From: JAUIAI01 sp041396685 | GTDB taxonomy: Bacteria; Pseudomonadota; Gammaproteobacteria; Burkholderiales; Burkholderiaceae_E | Length of the DNA stretch: 64,000 nt | NCBI GenBank assembly: GCA_041396685.1 | Contig: JAWKYD010000003.1 | Span: 124,001-188,000, forward strand | Reading direction: 5' to 3' | Part shown: piece after piece, positions 58,908 through 64,000 of the stretch | Position numbering within the stretch: position 1 is the first letter of the stretch | Layout of the letters: every line of letters starts with the position of its first letter | Position numbers and translations under genes: made by a program | Notes under the pieces: model-generated | Database searches by the model: none | What the model was told of the DNA's origin: nothing | The model's input: the letters and a program-made list of their open reading frames with translations, nothing else

Positions 58908-59813
58908 TTAATGGGAACATTTCAGTAGCTCCTCGAAGCCTGGGATTGGGTCGCCAGCCTCGTACTCCGCGTATTCGGCTTTCTTGAAGGCATCGATTAA
59001 CGTGGGGGCTTGCTTTCGAAAAAACAGCTCGTCTTTGGCATATATTTGCACTGTTTCGTTCACGGCGTTCACGAAGGCCTCGCTCGCGAGAACGGTAGTC
59101 AGCTGAGCACAATCTCTGCGGGAGATCCTGCGACTGTAAAATACTGCGATCTCTGGAGTAATTGGCGCTAGGAAACGAACATTATATGGCGCAAAGGCAC
59201 TTCCGAGATGCACATTCGAATAAAAACCGTCTCCGAAGATGAATTCACTTGACTCAGAGAATATGACGGAAAACCGCCCATGATCGGCTAGGCTAGATAA
59301 GATCCGTGGCAAAGCCCCTTTTATGTTCGCAGCAGCTAGGGAGCGCCCCTCCTTTCCGGATAATTCGCGACCAAACCAGCGCGCGGGCTGAATCGCTAAG
59401 AAACGGAATCTAGGCGATCTAATGACAAGTGAGAGAACACACTCCAAGAGCAACTCGACTTTCTTGTCGGGCAAGCGATGCGGCATGAATTCGAATGCCC
59501 CTACCGGAGTGGATCTCTTATGAGATTCCACCAAATCCCGAAGAAGTTGGATCACTCCAGGAAAACTGGAGTCAGACCGGTCGAATTCTTGCTCAAACGT
59601 ATGATCCCATGGCGAAGGGCTCTTGTTTTGAGCTCTCGCCGGAATGAAATTATGACCATCTCGAATCACCGCCAAATTGCCTGGCACCGCTTTGGCGACC
59701 TTACCTTGCGATGAAATGCGCCCAATCAGACCAGCTTCATCGCCCCAGTTCTGCGACAGCGATTTTGGCCACCAATGGTGGCGCTCACCCTCAATTAGAT
59801 TTCGAGTCGCCAT
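58908..59813 (-). CDS. Uncharacterised protein in the first cassette
   Basis: A 301-residue protein beginning MATRNLIEGERHHWWPKSLS. The early H-H-W-x-P and the helical middle recall DUF4238-like proteins, but the match is weak. It is the first cassette after attI and so should be the most strongly expressed and most recently acquired. Low GC. Function unknown. Confidence 0.6.
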   Translation of the reverse strand: MATRNLIEGERHHWWPKSLSQNWGDEAGLIGRISSQGKVAKAVPGNLAVIRDGHNFIPARAQNKSPSPWDHTFEQEFDRSDSSFPGVIQLLRDLVESHKRSTPVGAFEFMPHRLPDKKVELLLECVLSLVIRSPRFRFLAIQPARWFGRELSGKEGRSLAAANIKGALPRILSSLADHGRFSVIFSESSEFIFGDGFYSNVHLGSAFAPYNVRFLAPITPEIAVFYSRRISRRDCAQLTTVLASEAFVNAVNETVQIYAKDELFFRKQAPTLIDAFKKAEYAEYEAGDPIPGFEELLKCSH

Positions 59814-59830
59814 AGGCCGAGCATACGAAG

Positions 59831-59862
59831 GTACAACTTTGTTTTAACAGGGTCCGTTGTAC
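59831..59862 (-). other. Integron attI recombination site
   Basis: On the minus strand, GTACAAC and GTTGTAC face each other across 18 bases. The core reads TAAAACAAAGTTGTAC. The stretch AAAACAAAGTT is the same as in attI1 of class 1 integrons. The crossover point is between 59836 and 59837. It lies between intI and the first cassette, as expected. Confidence 0.85.
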
Positions 59863-59945
59863 CAGACGGATTACGAAGTCGCCGTGTTGCATTAATCGGT
59901 TCCTTCAGTCGGCCGAACGGCTGATGGCGCCTGAGACAACCGCTG

Positions 59946-59972
59946 TTGTACTGTAATTGCATCCAGTATAAA
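59946..59972 (+). promoter_or_regulatory. intI promoter with LexA (SOS) box
   Basis: TACTG-N10-CAGTA at 59949-59968 fits the LexA consensus (CTGT-N8-ACAG) with one mismatch. It overlaps a TATAAA minus 10 (59967-59972); a TTGTAC minus 35 lies 15 bases upstream. LexA control of intI is known in mobile and Vibrio integrons, so cassette shuffling here is probably induced by DNA damage. Confidence 0.7.
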
Positions 59973-59982
59973 AAGCCGACAA

Positions 59983-61029
59983 ATGCGTCACGTTGAACAG
60001 CCTTCTCTAACGGCGCCCACGGTCATGGGTCGAGTCGCGGAGTGCATCCGCTATTTGCACTACAGCCGCAGTACCGAGAAAGCCTACCTCTATTGGATAC
60101 GCAAGTTTCTGCGTTTTCACCGAATGCGTCACCCTGCCCAAATGGGGCAGGCCGAGGTCGAGGCATATCTCCGGTGGCTCGCGGATGATCAGCGCGTCTC
60201 CCCGTCCACGCATCGTCAGGCGTTGGCCGCCGTGCTCTTTCTGTATGCCAAGGTTCTCCAGGTGGATTTGCCGTGGCTGACCGAAATCGGGCGCCCACCC
60301 GAGCGCCGGCGGTTGCCGGTGGTTCTCTCGAAGGAGGAGGTGCAGCGCGTCTTGCTTGGCTTGAATGGCGAGCACGGGCTGCTCGGCCGCCTGCTCTACG
60401 GCACCGGTATGCGGGTGTCTGAAGCGCTGCAGTTGCGCGTGAAGGATCTGGACTTCGGCCACAACGCGATCCTCGTACGAAGCGGCAAGGGCGACAAGGA
60501 TCGTTCGCTGATGCTTCCTTCGTCGCTCAACGGGCCGCTTCGGCAACAATTGGTCGAATCCCGCATCTTCTGGGAGCAGGACCGGGCGGGCAATGTGCCC
60601 GGTGTCTGGCTGCCCCATGCGCTCGCTCGCAAGTATCCACGCGCCGGTCGTTCGTGGCCCTGGTTCTGGGTGTTTCCGCAGCACTCGCTGTCAAAGGATC
60701 CAAGGTCTGGGATCACGCGGCGGCATCACCTCTATCCTCAGACGTTCCAACGTGCCTTCAAGCATGCCGTTCAGGCTTCGCAGATCGCCAAGCCCGCTAC
60801 GCCGCATTGTCTGCGGCATTCCTTTGCCACACATCTGCTGCAGGCCGGCTACGACATTCGAACGGTGCAGACTCTGCTCGGCCACACCGACGTCTCCACG
60901 ACCATGATCTACACCCATGTGCTGAACGTCGGCGGCGCAGGGGTGCGAAGCCCGGTGGACGCGCTCGCCGAGCCCGCGCGGGTCGGTGCGGCTCGCTGGC
61001 CGATCCAGGATGGTCGCGCAGGCCGCTGA
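59983..61029 (+). CDS. intI: Integron integrase IntI
   Basis: A 348-residue tyrosine recombinase that inserts and excises cassettes at attI and attC. Catalytic residues are R144 (GTGMRVSEALQ), H275-x-x-R278 (HCLRHSFATH), H301 (LLGHTDVS) and Y310 (TMIYTHVL). The integron-specific insert is present at residues 209-262 (WLPHALARKYPRAGRSWPWF and YPQTFQRAFKHAV), which separates IntI from XerC/D. The N-terminal SAM-like domain is complete. Apparently functional. Confidence 0.97.
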   Translation: MRHVEQPSLTAPTVMGRVAECIRYLHYSRSTEKAYLYWIRKFLRFHRMRHPAQMGQAEVEAYLRWLADDQRVSPSTHRQALAAVLFLYAKVLQVDLPWLTEIGRPPERRRLPVVLSKEEVQRVLLGLNGEHGLLGRLLYGTGMRVSEALQLRVKDLDFGHNAILVRSGKGDKDRSLMLPSSLNGPLRQQLVESRIFWEQDRAGNVPGVWLPHALARKYPRAGRSWPWFWVFPQHSLSKDPRSGITRRHHLYPQTFQRAFKHAVQASQIAKPATPHCLRHSFATHLLQAGYDIRTVQTLLGHTDVSTTMIYTHVLNVGGAGVRSPVDALAEPARVGAARWPIQDGRAGR

Positions 61030-61095
61030 CGTCGTCAGGCATCGTAAGGAGGCAGCCTCCCGTGGCTGTCAGCCGCACGAGCCGTCAGCCTCAAG

Positions 61096-61119
61096 AGGTT
61101 TCAACCCCCTAGGAAACCT
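61096..61119. terminator. Possible bidirectional hairpin after intI
   Basis: AGGTTTC and GAAACCT form a 7-bp stem around a 10-base loop between the convergent intI and acyl-CoA synthetase genes. It lacks a clear U-run. Confidence 0.35.
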
Positions 61120-62680
61120 GCCGCCCCCGCCCCTCCCAATACGGCGCCCGCAGCACCCGCTTCAGTATCTTCCCGCTCGGGTTTCGCGGAATCGCCTCCA
61201 TCACATCAACCCCTTTCGGACATTTGAAGTGGGCGAGTCGCTCGCGCATCCAGGCGATCAGTTTCTGTCCGTCGAAGGTGGCGGGGTCGCGGGGTACGAC
61301 TGCCGCATGCACGGCTTCGCCCCAGCGCTCGTCGGGCACGCCGAAGATGGCGCCGTCGGCCACACCGGGGTGTTGCATGAGCAGGTTCTCGACTTCGGCG
61401 GGGTAGATGTTCTCGCCGCCGGAGATGATCATGTCTTTGATGCGGTCGTGGATGAACAGGTAGCCGTCTTGCAGGTAGCCGGCGTCGCCGCTACGAAACC
61501 ACGGCGGGCCGTCGGGGGTGGGGACGAGCGCTTCGGCGGTGGCTTCGGGCCGGTTCCAGTAGCCGATCATGTTCTGTTCGGTGCGGATCCACACTTCGCC
61601 CACCTGGCCGTCGGGCAGGTCGTTGCCGGTGTCGGGGTCGACGATCTTGAGTTCCACGCCCTGCATGGCGCTGCCGGCCGAGCGCAGCAGCTGGGCCTTG
61701 TCGCCTTCGGTCTGGTGGTCGTCGGGGAAGAGCTGGGTGACGGCGCCGGTGACTTCGGTGAGGCCGTATACCTGGGTGAAGCCGCAGCCGAAGATCTTCA
61801 TGCCGTTGACGAGCACGCGCTGGCTGATGGGCGAGGCGCCGTACGAGATGCCCTGCAGCCTGGAGTAGTCGCGGCCGGCCACGTCGGGCACTTCGAGCAG
61901 GAACTGGATCATGGCCGGCACCAGGAAGGTGTGGGTGATGTGCTGCTCGACCAGCATGTCGAGCACTTGGTTCGGCACGAAGTCGGGGCTGAGCACGAGT
62001 TTGGCGCCCAGCCCGCCTGTGAACAGGGCCACGCCGATGCCGGCGATGTGGAAGGCGGGCAGGGCGTTGAGCATGATGCTCGGCGGCCCGTAGAAGCCGA
62101 GGGTGTGGGTGAGCACGGCGTGATTGGCGGCCAGGTTGGCAAAGCTGAGTTCGACGCCTTTGGGGTGGCCGGTGGTGCCGGATGAATAGAGTTGCAGCGC
62201 GGTGTCGCCCAGGGCCGGTGTGCGGCCCGGGTCGCGGTCGTCGAAGCCCTGGCTCCAGTGCGCGAGCGAGGGGCCGAAGGGCGCGTCGGCCACGCTGGCG
62301 ATGATGCGGGCCGGCGGGTTCGGCAGGGCAGCGACGGCGTCGGCGAATTCGGCGTCGGCCATGAGGAATTTCGCGCGGCCGTCGTCGAGCACGTAGGCGA
62401 TTTCGGGCGGGGCCAGCCGCCAGTTCACGGGCATGCACACGGCGCCCAGCTTGGCGGCGGCCATCCAGACGACGACGGTTTCGGCGGTGTGCTTGCTCAG
62501 GCAGGCGACGCGGTCACCGGGGCCGATGCCATCGGCGGCCATGCCCTGGGCGAGCCGGTTGGAGGCTCGGTGCAGTCGGGCGAATGTCCATTCGCTGAAC
62601 GGGCTCCAGTAGGCGACGTGGTCGCCGATGTGCGTGGCATGCCCGCGCAGGGTGTCGAGCACGTTTGCGGCCTCTGCCAT
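61109..62680 (-). CDS. Acyl-CoA synthetase (AMP-dependent)
   Basis: A 523-residue ANL-family ligase that activates a carboxylic acid to its CoA thioester. Motifs are YSSGTTGHPKGVELS (AMP binding), VYGLTEVTG, GYLQDGYLFIHDR and the C-terminal PRNPSGKILKR with the adenylating Lys. It looks like a long- or medium-chain fatty or aryl acid ligase. The CoA-transferase gene just upstream in the same direction suggests shared acyl-CoA metabolism. Confidence 0.92.
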   Translation of the reverse strand: MAEAANVLDTLRGHATHIGDHVAYWSPFSEWTFARLHRASNRLAQGMAADGIGPGDRVACLSKHTAETVVVWMAAAKLGAVCMPVNWRLAPPEIAYVLDDGRAKFLMADAEFADAVAALPNPPARIIASVADAPFGPSLAHWSQGFDDRDPGRTPALGDTALQLYSSGTTGHPKGVELSFANLAANHAVLTHTLGFYGPPSIMLNALPAFHIAGIGVALFTGGLGAKLVLSPDFVPNQVLDMLVEQHITHTFLVPAMIQFLLEVPDVAGRDYSRLQGISYGASPISQRVLVNGMKIFGCGFTQVYGLTEVTGAVTQLFPDDHQTEGDKAQLLRSAGSAMQGVELKIVDPDTGNDLPDGQVGEVWIRTEQNMIGYWNRPEATAEALVPTPDGPPWFRSGDAGYLQDGYLFIHDRIKDMIISGGENIYPAEVENLLMQHPGVADGAIFGVPDERWGEAVHAAVVPRDPATFDGQKLIAWMRERLAHFKCPKGVDVMEAIPRNPSGKILKRVLRAPYWEGRGRQVS

Positions 62681-62764
62681 GGTGAGGTCTCCTCATGGTC
62701 GTTTGCGACCATTGTAGGCAGAGCGGCGGCCGCCGGGGCCCGATCGAGCGCGGGCGAGCCCCCG

Positions 62765-62884
62765 GTCGTCGGCGCCCCAGATCACACCGTCGTCGGCGCC
62801 CCAGATCACACCGTCGTCGGCGTCCCAGATCACACCGTCGTCGGCGTCCCAGATCACACCGTCGTCAGCGCCTCAGATCACACC
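62765..62884. repeat. 24-bp tandem repeat across the CoA-transferase stop codon
   Basis: Five copies of a 24-bp unit (GTCGTCGGCGCCCCAGATCA, then CACC), with a sixth partial copy inside the gene. The copy nearest the gene has TGA where the others have TGG on the minus strand, so only that copy ends translation. Confidence 0.95.
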
Positions 62885-64000
62885 GTCGTCGCGCAGGCTC
62901 GCGAGTTCGTCTGCGCCGATGCCGAACTCGCCGTAGACCTCGGCGTTGTGCTCGCCCACGGCCGGGCCGGTGCGGGGAACGGGCATGGTGCGGCCGGGCA
63001 CGCGCGGCACGATGCAGGGGGCGGGCAGGCTGCCGAAGTCGGGGTCGGGCAGGCGCACGATGGCTTCGCGCGCCTTGAAGTGCGGGTCGCGTTCGATGTC
63101 GGCGATGGTGTTCACCTGGGTGAATGCGATCTCGAAGGCGCTCAGCCGTTCGTGGATCTCGGCGAAGGCGCGCGCGGCGAACCATTCGCCCAGGGTGGCG
63201 TCGAGTTCGGCCATGTTGCGCACGCGGGCCACGTTGGTGGCAAAGCGCGGGTCGGTCACCCACTCGGGGTGGCCCACGGCCTCGCACAGGCGCGAGTAGG
63301 TGCCCGGCGACGAGGCCACCACGGTGAACCAGACGCCGTCGCCGCTGCGGTACATGTTCGAGGGTGCGGCGTAGGTGGTGCGGTTGCCCACCGGGCGGCG
63401 GACTTCGCCGAGCTGTTCGTGTTCGACGGGCAGCGCGTCGAGCAGCCGGAACAGGGCTTCGGTGGCGGCCAGGTCGACCTCGCAGCCCTTGGCGCCGGGG
63501 TCGCCGCGCAGGCGGGTCATTTCGGCGGCGATGGAGAACGCGCAGAAGGCCGCGCCGACGACATCGCCCACCGGGTAGTTCATGTGCAGCGGCGAGCCGC
63601 CTTCTTCACCGGCCAGGTTGGTGAAGCCGCTCATGGCCTCGAAGATGCGCGCGAAGCCCGGTTTCTTGGCATAGGGGCCGGTCTGGCCGAAGCCGGTCAG
63701 GCGCACCACGATCAGGCGCGGGTTGGCCTGGTGCAGGGTGGCGATATCCAGGCCCCAGCGGTCGAGTGTGCCCGAGCGGAAGTTTTCCACCAGCACGTCG
63801 AAGCCGGGCAGCATGCGCAGGAAGATCTCGCGCCCGCGCGGTTTGCGCACATCGAGCGAGATGCCGCGCTTGCCGCGGTTGGCCACCTTCCACCAGAGCG
63901 GCACGCCGTCTTTGACCGGCTGCAGGGTGCGCAGGGGATCGGTGCCGTCGGGCAGTTCGAGCTTGACGACGTCGGCGCCCTGGTCGGCGCACAGGGTGGC
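62873..64000 (-). CDS. CaiB/BaiF family III CoA-transferase, 5' end missing
   Basis: At least 375 residues of a family III CoA-transferase; the start lies beyond the window. GADVVKLELPDGTDPLR, KRGISLDVRKPRGREIFLRM, ADVLVENFRSG-type residues (DVLVENFRSGTLDRWG) and RLTGFGQTGPYAKKPGFARI are family motifs. These enzymes move CoA between acids such as carnitine, formate or aromatic acids. The C-terminal codons repeat downstream as a 24-bp tandem array. Confidence 0.93.
   Translation of the reverse strand, partial: ATLCADQGADVVKLELPDGTDPLRTLQPVKDGVPLWWKVANRGKRGISLDVRKPRGREIFLRMLPGFDVLVENFRSGTLDRWGLDIATLHQANPRLIVVRLTGFGQTGPYAKKPGFARIFEAMSGFTNLAGEEGGSPLHMNYPVGDVVGAAFCAFSIAAEMTRLRGDPGAKGCEVDLAATEALFRLLDALPVEHEQLGEVRRPVGNRTTYAAPSNMYRSGDGVWFTVVASSPGTYSRLCEAVGHPEWVTDPRFATNVARVRNMAELDATLGEWFAARAFAEIHERLSAFEIAFTQVNTIADIERDPHFKAREAIVRLPDPDFGSLPAPCIVPRVPGRTMPVPRTGPAVGEHNAEVYGEFGIGADELASLRDDGVI

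Larger units (their letters stand above)
36873..61029. mobile_element. Sedentary chromosomal integron with about 27 cassettes
   Basis: An integron integrase gene (59983-61029, plus strand) faces away from an array of cassettes on its 5' side. The array contains about 27 attC sites, each with a 7-bp core of RYYYAAC type on the left and GTTRRRY type on the right, about 55-126 bp long. Most cassette genes lie on the minus strand, reading away from attI as expected. Base composition is lower in GC than the flanks. The newest cassettes are near 59.8 kb and the oldest near 37 kb. Confidence 0.96.

Noticed and set aside
59840..60250. Cassette promoter Pc on the minus strand
   Set aside because: It should exist here, but I found no convincing minus 35/minus 10 pair by eye, so it is not annotated.
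59983..61029. Integrase as XerC/XerD or a phage integrase
   Set aside because: The IntI-specific insert around residues 209-262 and the attI/attC context identify an integron integrase.
62765..62884. Short regular repeats as a CRISPR array
   Set aside because: Units are contiguous 24-bp tandem copies with no unique spacers and encode part of a protein end.
1..64000. tRNA, rRNA and riboswitch genes
   Set aside because: No cloverleaf, rRNA or known riboswitch sequence was recognised anywhere in the window.

Overview
The window looks like a high-GC gammaproteobacterial chromosome. The main reason is the minus-strand order leuS-lptE-holA, followed by proA, which is a typical gammaproteobacterial block, together with the tandem pilT-pilU pair. 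No rRNA, tRNA or CRISPR was found, so genus and species cannot be named.

Layout. Positions 1-1.9 kb hold type IV pilus retraction ATPases. Positions 2-10.7 kb are housekeeping genes: an RNA methyltransferase, a DsbA-fold isomerase, a histidine phosphatase, hemJ, proA, holA, lptE and leuS. Positions 11-18 kb are mixed: an IclR regulator, a class III aminotransferase, a DUF1254/DUF1214 protein, arsN2, a FetAB-type ABC exporter whose permease is cut off at its 3' end, an aspartoacylase and an SRPBCC protein. Positions 18.3-25 kb form a TetR / Rieske oxygenase / Liv-type ABC transporter operon, probably for uptake and oxidation of an aromatic acid. Positions 25-34.5 kb form a long minus-strand operon: a sugar-type ABC transporter with a LacI regulator, followed by four enzymes (NTF2-like, bicupin, MetE-like, RraA-like) whose shared substrate I cannot name. 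A DUF2817 peptidase-like gene and a methyltransferase follow.

Positions about 36.9-61.0 kb are a sedentary chromosomal integron. The integrase gene intI (59983-61029, plus strand) is divergent from an array of about 27 cassettes on the minus side. There is an attI site sharing a core with attI1, a LexA-like box over the intI promoter, and about 27 attC sites falling into a few families. Base composition is visibly less GC-rich inside the array. At least seven cassettes are toxin-antitoxin or HTH regulator modules. Another six to eight are known or plausible anti-phage genes: an Mrr-type nuclease, an ApeA-like HEPN protein, an OLD-family ATPase/Toprim protein, an SRA-HNH nuclease, an AbiGi-like protein, a TIR/deoxyribosyltransferase-fold protein with a membrane anchor, a trypsin-like protease and a YaaC-like protein. 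The rest are small enzymes (two GNATs, Nudix, GFA, hydratase, thioesterase) and membrane or secreted proteins.

The distal (oldest) end of the array is decaying. Two toxin genes carry in-frame amber codons, one ParE and one HigA are frameshifted, one membrane-protein cassette is frameshifted, and a ParDE module survives only as a deleted relic. The chromosome resumes at 61.1 kb with an acyl-CoA synthetase and a family III CoA-transferase that runs off the window. A separate pattern is that three chromosomal genes (proA, the lacI-family gene and the CoA-transferase) have short tandem repeats lying across their stop codons.
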